Assembly: GCF_029867415.1 (NCBI RefSeq) | Contig: NC_081182.1 | Coordinates: forward strand, 8,872,646 to 8,936,645 | From: Vicia villosa | Lineage: Eukaryota > Streptophyta > Magnoliopsida > Fabales > Fabaceae | Length of the DNA: 64,000 bases | Direction of reading: 5' to 3' | Shown: piece by piece, positions 1 to 12,129 of the stretch | How the letters are laid out: every line of letters begins with the position of its first letter | Position numbering within the stretch: the first letter of the stretch is position 1 | The notes under the pieces: model-generated | Seen by the model: the letters and a program-made list of their open reading frames with translations, nothing else | Database searches by the model: none | Told to the model about the DNA's origin: nothing | Program-made: the position numbers and the translations under genes

Positions 1-1512
1 CACGTTCCAAAGAATTGTATACTGAGAAAGTGGTATAATTCCGGACATTGTGTGTCGATTTAAACACTTTTTGTCACTACTTCAAAAGTACCATCCTTGA
101 AAAAGTAAAACTAAAAGTTGTTTGTGCTTGGATGGACCGAGTTAGACATCTTGGTTGCACTACAACTAATCGAGTCGAATCCACACATGTGGCGTTAAAG
201 AAATGGTTGGGTGATAGCAAGGGGAATTTGTGTAGGGGATGGGACACCGTGAACAAAATGCTCCAAAATCAACATAATGAAATTCAAACATCATTTGGTC
301 GAAGCAAGACGGTTGTGGAACACCAGTTTAAGGGTAAAAATCTCTACTCGCAATTGATTTACAACATATCTCGTGCGAGATTGAATTTTATTTTTCATGA
401 AGCGAGGCGGGCGGAAATAACGGGTCCGGATAGTTCAAAATGTGGGTGTACGGTTAGAAAAACCTACGGGCTTCCATGTGCTTGTATTCTTTTTAAAAAA
501 AGATGAAGTTGAATTCAAAATTACCATCACCGACGAGTTGGAAGAGATAATGGATAAGTTTTCTAAAGGGGATGACACCGTGAAACTGCACATAAAAGAA
601 CAATTGCGAAAAATTGTGTTTTCGGAGACCATCGATTTGAAACCTCCATCTCAACCGGTTAAAACCAAAGGTGCGCCTAAAAAGCCGAAAACTTCCTAAA
701 ATGACACATCAACTAAACGAGATCCTTCTTATTGTGAACATGTTGATGCATTGATCCCGGATTCACCCACACCAAAGTTCAAGTGTAGTGCTAACAAAGG
801 AGCACATATTTCGAAGCTGCCTCATACACCTCCGATTAAAAAATCTTCGATGATCTACATTGATGAGATGCCGTTATCTATATACAAATATATTGATAAT
901 ATAGTTGATATGGGTACCTATGGTAATTATGGGTATCGGTCCATTTCCGATTTGCTAGGAAAAGGTGAAGAAAATCACACTCTTATTCGACGGGCACTTA
1001 TTTCGGAGTTGACTTCGCATAGGGACATCTACGATCGACTTTATGAGAAACAAGAAAACTTTGATTAAGTTCATGATTCCCTATTTCCATCACTAATCGG
1101 TCACGCACCAGTTTCAAAGTGGATGTCATTCCCCGAGATGGGTCATCTTATAGCAAGTGCGTACGACTGGGTGTGTGTCGATTTGACGAGATTTGGCTTT
1201 TCAGAGACATTTTTTCCACTTCATAGTCGCCCACCTTTAGACGCGTCCGACCGCATCATTTGTATCGGGTATCTAAGATCATGCCACTTTGTGCAAGTTT
1301 TTTTGAAATCGGGGTGTCCTATTCCGGCTACATCTTGTCAGTGGACAACACATCACACAAAAGAGGCGGACACTTGGCCGGATCCTTTTGTTGAAAGAAT
1401 GGTGAAGTTCGAAGAAATGATGAAGCAAGAGAGAGAGGAAATAGAGAGGAGTCGAAGAATTTCCAGTTTTAGATTTAAGCGCCAACGGATCGTTCGGGGC
1501 TTTTTAGATTAG
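1..1512 (+). pseudogene. Decayed MULE transposase with C-terminal OTU-like domain, partial at window edge
   Basis: The reading frame enters from the window edge, with a stop near 36. Up to about 506 it encodes the C-terminal part of a Mutator-like/FAR1-type transposase, ending in a SWIM zinc-finger motif (CGC, then GLPCAC). A one-base shift in the A-run near 495-502 moves the frame. The downstream frame (about 500-1512) is interrupted by stops at 697-699 and 1066-1068 but otherwise reads through. It encodes an OTU-like cysteine-protease fold of the kind fused to plant MULE transposases: GNYGYR at the active-site position (normally DGNCGYR), LLGKGEENHTLIRR, GHLIAS, and a terminal block with the catalytic-type His (CHFVQVF). 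The nucleophile Cys and the preceding Asp are both Tyr here, so the domain should be inactive even if expressed. Homology is from recognised motifs, not a search. Confidence 0.8.
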
Positions 1513-1739
1513 ACGAGATCTTTTTTTGTATGTATTGATCAGGTGTGTGACATTTTTTGTATGTATTGTCAGGACGAATGTAGAATTAAATCGATTTAAT
1601 ACATATAATATACCTATATTTAATGTTGTCAATGTTTATCTCATTCAATTGTTGTTGTCATTTACTTGTTGTCATTTGGTTCAATTTGTGGAATTTGACA
1701 AAACAAACTGTATTGAACAAAATGCTTTTTTTTTCTGTT

Positions 1740-1816
1740 TCTGTCTCTACTTAATTCGGAAGTGCACTTCCGAAAATTTAATGCTTCAGGCCTTATTTCG
1801 GAAATGCATTTCCGAA
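1740..1816. repeat. Two 20-bp palindromes of the TTCGGA...TCCGAA type
   Basis: Near-perfect palindromes TTCGGAAGTGCACTTCCGAA (about 1756-1775) and TTCGGAAATGCATTTCCGAA (about 1797-1816) lie between the OTU-domain pseudogene and the small ORF at 1921. They are sisters of the larger cluster at 2385-2600. Confidence 0.8.
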
Positions 1817-1920
1817 ACATCCACTGATAGCAAGATAAGGTTTGTCGGGTCATTATTACTCCAAGAAGTCTATAAATAATGCCTCTATAGATTTCCATCA
1901 ACTTCAAGCCACAAACAAAA

Positions 1921-2292
1921 ATGACTCAAACCTACCCCCACCTTGCTTTTGTCTACTTCAGTAGTGGTTATCCGATGCCGCTTCAATTTAGGTTCTCGCG
2001 CGACACGCCATTCGCAGAGTTGATACCGACGCTCAACTCTCTTTTGCAATACCCGGAAAATCGGAAGGTTGTCAAGCTTGCGTACCGCTCGCTGTCACTT
2101 GATGACAAGGGAAACGTCCAGTTCACCCCGTTCGAGGTCAAGAAAGACGAAGATTTAGCAGTTATATGGTCAACTTTTTACCAATTTTCTTCGAAGGGTC
2201 TGATCGAGTTGGATGCGAAACTTCAAAGATCGGGAGCCGATGTTATCAAAATGTTGACCCATCCTCAACTACCCGTGTTTAACAATATGTAA
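1921..2292 (+). CDS. Small ORF resembling the N-terminal domain of MULE-encoded proteins
   Basis: Intact ORF of 123 codons, starting at an ATG just after an A-rich leader. A short possible TATA-like stretch (ctataaata) lies about 50 bases upstream. The protein begins MTQTYPHLAFVYFSSGYPMP and has the compact alternating pattern of the small N-terminal beta-grasp-like domain found at the start of many plant MULE transposases (inference from pattern, not a search). It has no signal peptide or membrane segment. It lies between two palindrome clusters and downstream of the MULE/OTU pseudogene on the same strand, so it is probably part of the same or an adjacent element rather than a host gene. It could be the 5' start of a second, truncated MULE copy. 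Function unknown. Confidence 0.5.
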   Translation: MTQTYPHLAFVYFSSGYPMPLQFRFSRDTPFAELIPTLNSLLQYPENRKVVKLAYRSLSLDDKGNVQFTPFEVKKDEDLAVIWSTFYQFSSKGLIELDAKLQRSGADVIKMLTHPQLPVFNNM

Positions 2293-2384
2293 CTTTAAGT
2301 TTATGTTGATCTATCTTTGTATTTTTGATTATTTATGATAAATCGGAGCTTTATTGGTGTGTTTTTTGTATTTCTGCATCAGAC

Positions 2385-2600
2385 AATATTTCAAAAGTGC
2401 ATCTTCGAAATATCCTAAGGGGTGAATTCGGATGTGCACATCCGAAATCACCCTATTTCTGAAAAAAAGGTGATTTCGGAATTGCATCTCCGAATTCACC
2501 TTTTTTTCTAAAAAATAGGGTGATTTCGGAAGTACATCTTCGAAATCACATGTTTTTCCAGAAAAGTGCATTCGGAGATGCACTTCCGAAATATAGAAGC
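2385..2600. repeat. Cluster of degenerate 20-bp palindromes (TTCGGA-N-TGCA-N-TCCGAA)
   Basis: At least five copies of a palindrome with core TGCA and arms TTCGGA/TCCGAA occur here, for example around 2429-2448 (gaattcggatgtgcacatcc), 2475-2495, 2524-2545 and 2571-2590. They are separated by inverted AT-rich stretches (gtgatttcgga / accctattt) that pair with one another, so the region can form several stacked hairpins. Confidence 0.8.
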
Positions 2601-2609
2601 ATTTGAGGA

Positions 2610-3786
2610 ATTTCGTCGCAGATTCCTAAGAAGGTAGGGGGTGGATAAAGAAATTGTCTTTTTTCCCTTGGCTTATGTTTGGTGCGGTTGGGCCTTGATC
2701 CTGGGCCTGACCCGATTTTGTTTCCACACCCTATCTTCTTGCATTCAAACCCCCGATGGATGTCTCATAATTTGGGCCAAATCGTTTTTTAAAAATATAA
2801 TTACATCCTTTTTATTTATTTGATTAAAAAACGTTTTTACTAATTAATTTCATTAATTAATTGTTAACTACATTATTTGGTTAATTAAATTTATTTAATT
2901 AATTAATTTTGATAGTTAACTCTTAATTACTTTAAATTAAATAGTTAAATACCTTTTTAATTGATTGTCTAGGTGATAAGAATCAATTTTCAGAAAACCT
3001 TTCAAAAAATTTTTCTCAAAAATATATTCCCTTGTTTGTTTATATTAGAAATTTTGCTTGAAATTCATTTGTTTCTTTCTTATCATATTAGTTTTGCTTG
3101 AATGTTGTTTGTTTGCATAATTAATTGATATTGTTAGCATAGTTATAAAAAAAAATTTATCAAAAAATAAAACTTGATCCATAATCGAGTTTCTTTCTGA
3201 ACCCGTAAGTCGATCGCCATCAACCTATTTCGTTCTTAACTAAAACTTTTTCATAATAATTTCTCGATCCAACGTCGATTCGCTTTTTAAAAATCTTTTT
3301 TCAAACAAATTTGATTGAATAGAAGAGCGAGAAGTTCAGTTCTTATCTTCTCTTTAACTAATTGAACACGAGTCTTTTTGACTTAACTATTCAAATAGTT
3401 ACAATTCGATAAAACGAGAAAGCAGGAAAGTGGGAAATTCAGTTCCTACCTCTCTCACGAGTATCTGATGCTCATCTGTCTATAATGCGTCAAAACTAAA
3501 CTCATCTCATTTCTTTTCAACAAAAGAGTTAGATGGGAAAGATGGAAGTTCAGTTCCAATCTCTCCCTAAGTGTTAAATATATAGGTTTTCAAGACTCAA
3601 GTATTCGACACTCATGCTCTATAAAATCAACTTAAAACTCACCTCATTTCTTTTTTAAAAAGGGAGTTAAATGGAAAAGATGGAAGTTCAGTTCTAATCT
3701 CTCCCTAAGTGTTGAATATATGGGTTGTTAGAACTCAAGTATTCGACACTCATACTCCATAAAATCAACCAACAAACTCGTAGTTT
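2610..3786. other. Non-coding AT-rich sequence with Ogre-type leader character
   Basis: No credible gene. Between about 3300 and 3780 a motif (gatggaagttcagttc followed by atctctccctaagtgtt) recurs two to three times at about 120-160 bp spacing with surrounding 'attcgacactcat' text. This forms a degenerate tandem array, probably the leader of the decayed Ogre-type element whose gag remnant starts near 3868. Confidence 0.5.
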
Positions 3787-3867
3787 TTATCCCGAACTAC
3801 GACACTTTAACTTTTCAGGGAATACGTAGGCATAAGATATTTTTTTACTGATGAAGGGAAGTATCGT

Positions 3868-4765
3868 ATGCTGGAGGAAAGGTTGAAGGCCGCTGAAGGT
3901 CATGGTGCTTTTGGGCTCGATATTGCTGATTTGGGTCTGGTGCCAGGTGTCAGAATTCCTCCCAAGTTCAAAGTTCTCGACTTTGTTAAGTATAAGGGCA
4001 CTACGTGTCCTAAGACCCACATCCGGGCTTATAACAGAAAGATGTCTGCATATTCTGAGGACAAGAGGCTGCTGATGCATTTCTTCCAAGTTAGTTTGTC
4101 TGAGGCATCATTGGAATGGCATATGTAGTTGAAGAGAACATATAGCAGATCTTCGAGCGACCTAGCTGAGGCATTTGTTAAGCATTATCAGTATAACACT
4201 GATATGGCTCATAATCATACACAATTGTAAAATCTAACTCCTTCACATAAATTGCTTTGAATGGGTAAATCAATCATTTGTCCTTGTGGATCTGACATTA
4301 ATGGGCATAACGAGTCTTTTAAGGAGTACGCACAAAGGTGGCGTGAACTCGCAGCTAGGGTGCAGCCTCCTATGATGGAGCGTGAGTTGATCGATATGTT
4401 TACCAACACTCTTCAAGTTTCGTACTATATGGCAGGAAGTATTGCTCCAAGCTTCTCAAAGCTTGTCTTGGCCGGTGAAAATGGTATCAAGTCGGGTAGG
4501 ATTCAAGCTATGAATCCTTGTTAGTAACACTTATGGAGGTAAGAAGCCATTCAATGGATATGCTAAGAAAGATAAGGGGAGTCTAGCGCTGCTTACGCTT
4601 ACAAGGGTAAGCGCAAGAGTTATCAGGGATCTTATCAACAAGTGGCTGCTGTCACTATTTCTACTGTTGTTCAACAACCTCTTCAACTTCAGCAACAACA
4701 GCAACCTTAGCAACGTCAACAGAACTATGCACCTCGCCAGAATAATTATCAGCAGTGACAGGAGA
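3868..4765 (+). pseudogene. Decayed gag of an Ogre-type Ty3/gypsy retrotransposon
   Basis: Translated pieces align block by block with the intact gag at 43799-45208. Shared blocks are LEERL, the LGLVPGV-IPPKFK segment, a CPK-H-R-Y block, DKRL--HFFQ-SLS, then SFKEYAQRWREL and QPPM-ERELIDMF. In-frame stops occur at 4126-4128 and around 4228-4260, and the frame changes after about 4520, where a Q-rich tail with YAPRQNNYQQ is read. The C-terminal zinc-knuckle-like part and everything downstream are missing. The divergence from the 43.8-kb copy is high, so this insertion is much older. Confidence 0.8.
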
Positions 4766-4934
4766 AATGATCTATTTTATAAAAGTCTATATTTGTCGGC
4801 CATAACTAAAAAATGATTAAATGCACTTTAATCATTTATTTTTATGAAGGTGTATTTTAGCAACTTTTAACAATAAAGTAGTTAAGTACACTCTAAGATG
4901 TATGTTTCTAAAATAGACCTTCATAAAAACAAGT

Positions 4935-4936
<2 letters not shown>

Positions 4937-5003
<67 letters not shown>
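4937..5003. repeat. (TA)n microsatellite
   Basis: Uninterrupted TA dinucleotide tract of roughly 65 bases. Unlike the tracts near 11.5, 27.6 and 54.4 kb, it holds no hairpin insert. Confidence 0.95.
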
Positions 5004-5004
<1 letters not shown>

Positions 5005-5124
5005 CTAAAATTACAAGTATATTTAAATAATTCACAATTTTAAAGAAGGGATATTTGAATAAAATAACCCATTAATAATTAAGTGATAATAATATATACA
5101 TTGTGTGGAAATTTCACAAGTAAA

Positions 5125-5270
5125 TTCATATAGCTTAGTGGTAAGTGCCTTGATGGAAATGAGTTAAAGTGTAGAGTTCATGTCCTATTTGAGACAATTT
5201 TACATAAACAAATGGCATATGCCATTTTCTGGCAAGATTATTTTTATAAAAAAAAATTTATAAGAGAAAA
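5125..5270 (+). repeat. tRNA-derived SINE-like remnant
   Basis: A box-A-like block (tagcttagtgg, 5131-5141) is followed 31 bases later by a box-B-like block (gagttcatgtcc, 5173-5184). An A-rich stretch ends near 5265. This is the head layout of a tRNA-derived SINE. Box B is degenerate and no target duplication was found. Confidence 0.45.
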
Positions 5271-5749
5271 ACTAAAAATCGCTTATATGACAAAGGACAA
5301 AAATGATAATATAAAAGTTTTGATATCAGGAGGAATAAGTTAAAAACAAGTTAGGATTACCTAATTTTAGATTCAAATTTCACTAGAGGGCATGATTCCC
5401 CCTATTTTCTGTTGTTTTTATTTGGTCCACTTGCCTAAAAAAATAAATATTAATTAAGAAAGTAGACTAATATTAATAAGTATTTATCAAAAAATGTATT
5501 ACTAAATATTACTAAATAATAGTAAAAGATAATAATATAAATAATAGTAGTCATATATTTAATTTGTTACAATTTCATTTCGATTTTAAAAATGATAGTA
5601 GTCATATATTATATTGAACCAGACTGAATACAATATAATTGATCTATATAAAATTTGTATCAAACAAATAATAAACTACCTATATAATAAATAGCCATTA
5701 CATCTATAATACAATAAATAGCCATTATAGCGGTGTGAAGTCATAAAAC

Positions 5750-5885
5750 AAAATTTGAGCTGTAGATTAGTGGTTATGACGTTGCCTCGTAGCCTTGAGG
5801 TACTAGGTTTGATATCATGATAAAAGAAAATCTTTTACAGCGGGCCAAAATAAATTATAATTTTTTATTTTCACTCCTAAATGAT
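5750..5885 (+). repeat. Second tRNA-derived SINE-like remnant
   Basis: A box-A-like block (tagattagtgg, 5763-5773) and a box-B-like block (ggtttgatatc, 5807-5817) have tRNA-like spacing. The sequence downstream is AT-rich with no other gene. Ends undefined. Confidence 0.45.
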
Positions 5886-6064
5886 GATGATAATATTTTT
5901 TTTTTTATCTTAAATGTATAATGAAAGATATCAAACTAAAAATAATAGAAGTATTATTAACTATGTAGTACAATTAAAAAATATAATTAATATGTTATTA
6001 ATAATTTAAATTTAAACTATTTGTTTCCAAAAATAAAGCTGTAATTCTGATAAGAATGTACTGC

Positions 6065-6206
6065 TATAAAACTACAACTTCTACAAGTATTTCACACACT
6101 TTTAGAGAAATTAAAAATAGTCTCTCACAAATAGGAAGATCAAGTGAAGAGATAGCCGGTTCATTTCAGAGTGGAAACAACCCCTCAAGAATCCAAACGC
6201 TACAGA
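6065..6206 (+). promoter_or_regulatory. TATA box and non-coding leader exon of NPF gene 1
   Basis: TATAAAA at 6065-6071 is followed by a leader that closely matches those of the other two NPF genes (shared words: aagatcaagtgaag, gtggaaacaa, ctcaaga, tctacag-type end). The leader ends at a canonical donor GTAAGT (6207). The intron runs to the acceptor at 7701-7702, just before the coding exon. The transcription start is inferred at about 30 bases downstream of the TATA box. Confidence 0.65.
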
Positions 6207-7010
6207 GTAAGTATTCATCTTCCCTATCTGTTTGTTCATGCTATCATATATCATCATACTCTTGTATATCATTTTTATATGAATGTATAAAGTGTTATTT
6301 CTCATTATTCAAAAAAAAAAAGAAAAAGAAGTGAAATCATACTTCTATCTTTCATGTGAAAATCCCACTAAAAAACAGATAGAATTTTTAGTTTGTAGAA
6401 TTCCAATCAACGGAAAAATCAAGTAGATAAAATCAAACTATTTATTATTATTATTTTTTTCTTCATATTTTTTTCTATAGTAGCATTGAACCTGCCAGCT
6501 GCCACATTCAATATTGTCATCTACATGTCAGAAAAACGATAAGTGTTAGGTTAGAATTGGTTAAAAATAATAAATTATAAAGTCTTGCTCATTAAGAGCA
6601 CATGTTCAGAAATTTAGAAATAGAAATTTTGTAATAAAAAAATTATTTTAAAATTTATTAAAAACTGAATACATATCTCTTCAAATGAATGTTTCTATAA
6701 TTTTTACCATATATTTTTAGGAGATGTGTTATTATTTAACTTAATACTTATTTTAATTTTTTTTATAAAAAGTAATCCACTTTTTCTATTTTAATAAATA
6801 ATTAAAAAAAAAATATTTTAGAAATAACAGGAAGTAGTACTCAAACATAATAAACTTATTTTATTACATTTAAAATTTAAAGTATTTAAAATTTACTATA
6901 TTTAAGTATTTCCTAAGTTTAATTATTTATTGAATTTAACTTAATTTAAACGAATAGATGTAATTATTAAGAAAATAATTTTATATAATGTCTATATAAT
7001 ATAGAGAAAA

Positions 7011-7188
7011 TGAATGGTGTGCACTGGCAATGTAAATTATTTTTACACTGTCAACCACTGACGATCATGTAAAGCGTCAAGTCACACGGTAAATTTTAAA
7101 ATACTTTTATGATTTGGCACTTTAAACCATTCTAATTAGATGTAAGTGTAATATTTTTTTACATTGACAGTGTACTACCATTAAATTT
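7011..7188. mobile_element. MITE-like inverted repeat in the leader intron of NPF gene 1
   Basis: The left end (aatggtgtgcactggcaatg) pairs with the right end (cattgacagtgtactaccatt read on the other strand). Inner segments also pair imperfectly (tttacactgtca). Length and layout fit a short non-autonomous DNA element. I could not fix a target duplication. Confidence 0.55.
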
Positions 7189-7708
7189 TATAATATATAA
7201 TATTAAATCACTACTATATATATATATTAATGATATTATATTTTAATTAAAAATAATAGAAAAAACTATTTTAAATTTTATTTTTTCAAAGATGCATGAT
7301 TCTATTTTAGGAATAAGTTTTCAATTACCCAATGAATGTTTTTTCTTCAAGAGACCAGAATTGGAGACAGATGTATTAATAAGTCTAACTTCAACCATAT
7401 ACATGATTGTGATATTCACATATACTACTATTATACAACAAAAAACTGAAAATGTCACTATCAAATTTATTTTTCCATTAATATTTATCACCAACATCCT
7501 TGTAACGCTTCCATTTGTTACAAATTTCTGCCGCTGCCGACATAACATAAATCAATACATACTCTTATTGTTAAGACTCTTTCCACTCTCTTAACACATT
7601 GTATAAAATACACATTTGTTCTTAAACAACAACAATAACAGTTATATACATGTCATTAACCTTATCATTCTCATAATTTTTTTGTAAAATTGTATGAAAC
7701 AGGAGGAA

Positions 7709-9746
7709 ATGGAGTTCTTGGTAAGTGATGATCGCGTGGATCGACATGGCAAGGTTGCTGATAAGCGAACAACGGGAGGATGGAAGGCTGCTCCGTATAT
7801 CATAAGTACGAAACACAACAATATGATAGAATAGAATCACAATGTAGATGTAATATTTGTAATGTTTGATGATGTTTTTGTTTTTTCAGTGAATGAGGTG
7901 ATAGAGAGGTTGGCATTCTTTTCCATAGCTGTGAACATGACACGTTACTTGGTTGTCGAAATGCATCAATCGATTCCGGATTCTGCTACTCATGTCACGG
8001 ACTGGATTGGAGCTGCTTATGTACTTACTCTTCTCGGAGCCTTTTTAGCCGATGCTTATTTGGGTCGCTTCAAAACCATTATTGTTTTCTCTTCTATCTA
8101 TGCCGTGGTAACTATATTTTACTTACTAGTCTTTAAAGGAAACGCAAGTTTAAATTCATGAAATATCATCACAGTCATTGTTTGACTGTGGTTGATTCAT
8201 CTCACAGACATGAATCAACCACAGTCAAATGAATGTTTGACGAAGGATTATAATATTATTTTGTATATTATGTTATAGGGAATGCTTATGCTGACAATTT
8301 CAGCCGCAGTTGACACATTACGCCCACAAAAAAGCAAAGAAGCGAGCCAATACCAACTGTCATTCTTATTCTGCGCACTTGGCCTCGTTGCTTTAGGCAC
8401 AGGAGGAATCAAACCATGTGTATCATCTTTCGGTGCTGATCAATTCGATGAAGGAGATGAAAAAGAAGTTGTGATGAAATATTCATTCTTCAATTGGTTT
8501 TATTTCGCCATCAACATGGGCGCACTTCTTGCTATTACCATATTGGTTTATATACAAGACAGAGTAGGATGGAGTTGGGGTTTCGGAATACCAACTGTTA
8601 CTACAGTTTTGTCTATCGTCGTTCTAGCTCTCGGTATTAAGTATTATCGTTTTCAAAAACCAATGGGAAGTCCTTTTACTAGGTTTCTTCAAGTTATCGT
8701 AGCTTCCGTAAAGAATCATCAAAGAGGAGTAGTCGTAGGAGATGAAACTCATCTCTACGAGGTCGAGACCACACATTCTGATATTGTTGGCGCTCGCAAG
8801 CTTCCTAGGACTCTACAATACAAGTTAGTTAATACTGAATAAAAATTCCAGTCTATATATAAATCAGATACATCAATTATTCGATACTGAAACAAATTAT
8901 TGTTGCAGGTTTTTTGACAAAGCCGCGATTGTAACCAAAAAAGACAATATTAAAGACAGATGGAACGTATGCACGGTGACACAAGTCGAAGAATTCAAAT
9001 CATTCGTTAAAATCCTTCCGGTGTGGGCTGCTACAATTGCACTAGCAATTTCTTTTGCTCAAATGTCAACCTTTTTCACAAGTCAAGCCAACATCATGAA
9101 CCGAAAACTAGGCAAGTTTGAAATTCCAACAGGCTCTATTCCTGTTTTTGGCGCCATCAACGGCCTCATACTAGTCCCATTCTACGAGCGATGCATAATC
9201 CCAGTTCTCAAGAGATTCACCGGCCACCACCGCGGAATCACATCGTTACAACGAATGGGAGTTGGCCTTTTCATCTCAATCATCGCTATGGCTTCCGCTG
9301 CATTACTTGAAATGACAAGACGTGAAAAATACCCGCGACTATATAGCATGAGTGTCTTTTGGTTAGTACCTCAGTTTTTTCTAATGGGTGCTGCAGAGGT
9401 TTTCACCTATGTCGGACAATTAGAGTTTTTCTATGATGAAGCAACGGACGGAACAAAGAGTATTAGTAGCGCTATGTTTTTGAGTACTATTGGAATCGGA
9501 AGTTGGTTGAGTACCGCGATAGTTAAGATTATTATCGCTACAAGTGGAGGAGAAGCGAAAGGATGGTTAAGGAATGATCTTAATAAAAGCAAGTTGGATG
9601 GATTCTACTGGATACTGGCAGTTATCAATGCTATCAATTTATTGGTTTATTTGATGGTCGCGATACGTTACAAAGGGAAGGATTCGGCGGTTGTGAGAAC
9701 TGAGAACATGGTTGAACTCAGCAAAGATCAGGACATGGAACCATGA
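7709..9746 (+). CDS. NRT1/PTR family (NPF) transporter, tandem copy 1
   Basis: Four coding exons are inferred from GT..AG junctions: 7709-7805, 7890-8107, 8279-8823 and 8909-9746 (565 residues). The product is a 12-helix major-facilitator protein of the plant nitrate/peptide family, presumably proton-coupled and membrane-located. Substrates in this family include nitrate, peptides and hormones, and cannot be assigned from sequence. Visible signatures: ExxER proton-coupling motif in helix 1 (residues 35-39, EVIER); GTGGIKPCVSSFGADQFDE from about 145; FNWFYFAINMG; and a charged central loop around residues 225-310 before the second six-helix half. The start ATG follows the acceptor closely, and the first exon encodes the HGK...TTGGWKAAPYII lead-in typical of the family. 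Both outer introns are flanked by the same split codons as in copies 2 and 3. No disruption is seen. The subfamily is left open. Confidence 0.92.
8176..8235. repeat. Short hairpin in the second coding intron of NPF gene 1
   Basis: The stretch tttgactgtggttgattcat is followed after about nine bases by its near-exact inverse complement (tgaatcaaccacagtcaaa). It lies inside intron 8108-8278. Copy 3 lacks it at the same place. Confidence 0.8.
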
Positions 9747-10020
9747 AGGAATGGTTGATCTGTTGTTGTAAAACTATGTTTCTGTTATGTGAAACTATAT
9801 TTGTTTGTAACCAATTAAATTATGAAAATTTATTTTATTGCCTATAAACTGCAGAAATAAAAGAGGAATGTCTTGTTTCAAATAAAAAGTTTGATTATCA
9901 TTTTTTTGGTTTGATAGAAACTCCATAACTTTAGAGATATATGATAGTGTTTCTACATCACTTTGAAGAAAAAATTAATGAAAATGACATAAATGATGGA
10001 GATCTTGAACTTCATTGATT
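9747..10020 (+). other. 3' flank of NPF gene 1
   Basis: AT-rich sequence with possible polyadenylation signals (aattaaattatgaaaa near 9813, aaataaaag near 9855). No gene. Confidence 0.5.
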
Positions 10021-10029
10021 TCTTATCCG

Positions 10030-11385
10030 TTCTGTGTTTGTTCCAAAATTCATTTTAAGGAAAATTCTTTTATTGTGGACTTTTGATCCGCTGTCGCGCG
10101 CGGGTCAAAAACGAGTATTTTGTAAAACGTAGTACAGCGACAATGGCTCGAGTCGTATCGCAAGGATTCTTGATTTTATTAACTAAAAGCAAAGTCGAAA
10201 TTAGGGGGGATTGGTTTGGGTTCGAATCAGAAAAAGTGCTTAAAAAAAGTGATTCTAAAAATAAGCTGTTTTGAAATAAGTGATTAAAATGCAAACGAAT
10301 TCACTGCTTCGGGTTCTACTTATCATCGATTGATACAACTACGATCTCTATCCTATTTGAACACAATATCATTCAACAAGTGTGATCGACATCGTAAGAT
10401 ATATATTCCTATTGCCGGATTAAGCAAACAATGATCATATAATATTATTGAAAGGAATAGAATTCTATTTGTAGTTATAACAATCTCAAAGTATTGAACC
10501 TGAATACAGTAAATCCGTCCAGAAGGTTTAGTTCTCCATAGTCAATCGTACAAGCTTGGTTTTTTTCGTGAATAGTGATAGATGCTCCAGTACCGCGGCT
10601 GCTACCCTAAGGGGAAAGAGTACAACCCGTTTTACAATCCAACTGGGTCAAACATATGACCCAGACCCAAAACTAATTGACCCGAAACTTAACTAAAACT
10701 AGTGCTGCAACTTCAACGAATTTTCTGGCCCTTCTACAGTCCGATTCTGACTTCGACTCCAACATAAGAATTGTAGCTCTTTCTCTTAGCTTTCCGTCGA
10801 TTATTATAACGCCTCAATCGGACTCCTGAAACTCCAGTTATGATCGTTTCCGTGCAGACTGTTAAAGCTGAAAATTAAATACGAAAATCAAATAACAATA
10901 AAAATAAATTAAAATATAAAAAACATTATAAAATACAAAAATAAGACAAACAAACCATGGAAATGTATAAGTACAACCGTAGAGAAATGTGCATCAAAAT
11001 GCACTGATCAACTTTCGTGATGGAGATCTAAACCTCTCCAAAATTGAAACTCTTGATTTCATTTTAAATTAGATGATCCTCAACTAAAACTATTTCTCTT
11101 TCTTGATCTATTTTTTCATTTTAGATTCTTTTATTTCTGTTTTTTTTAAAGCATTGACTTTTTTTCCCTCCTTTCTCATGGAACTCATGTTCTTCTAGAA
11201 GCTTAAACTCTATGAATTTTTCTTTTAGCTGCATCATGAATTCTTATACAATGTAACAGCCTAGAAGGGAGATAATAAATTGACCAGTTAAATTTTTTTG
11301 TTTATTTAAAAAAGATTAGAGTTTAAAATTGTTTGCGCGTGGCAGAGGCACAATGCCTATAAACTATAAAGTATACTTTTAAACA
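10030..11385. repeat. Unclassified retroelement-like repeat
   Basis: There are no long ORFs. The stretch with gtcgcgcgcgggtc, cgtagtacagcgaca and gtcgtatcgcaaggattctt, and the later block with cgattattataacgcctcaatcgg and a string of conserved-looking non-coding words, read like LTR or untranslated retroelement sequence. I could find no TG..CA ends, primer-binding site or coding domain, so the class is unresolved. Confidence 0.35.
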
Positions 11386-11787
<402 letters not shown>

Positions 11788-12129
11788 GTGAAATTTCAAT
11801 ACAATAAGAATTCTAGAATTACAGCAACAAGAATAATTGAAGTTCTAATCCAACAAAGCTTACAATTATGAACAAAATTGATACAAGGCAATAAAATGTA
11901 ACCACGTAAAATTTCTAAGAAAAAAAATAAAAATAAACCTAATCATGCAATTTTAATCTAAATTGAGAGAGAGAGAGAGCGCGCGAGAGTGATGCAAGTT
12001 ATGTTTGATTACTTAAAGCTAACACTCGTGACCTTTCATAAGGGAATGATGTTCTTCATTCCTTTTGGACAATTTATATCAAAACTATTCCTTCATCAAG
12101 GGGTAGTCTTAACAGAGGATGATTTGTCT

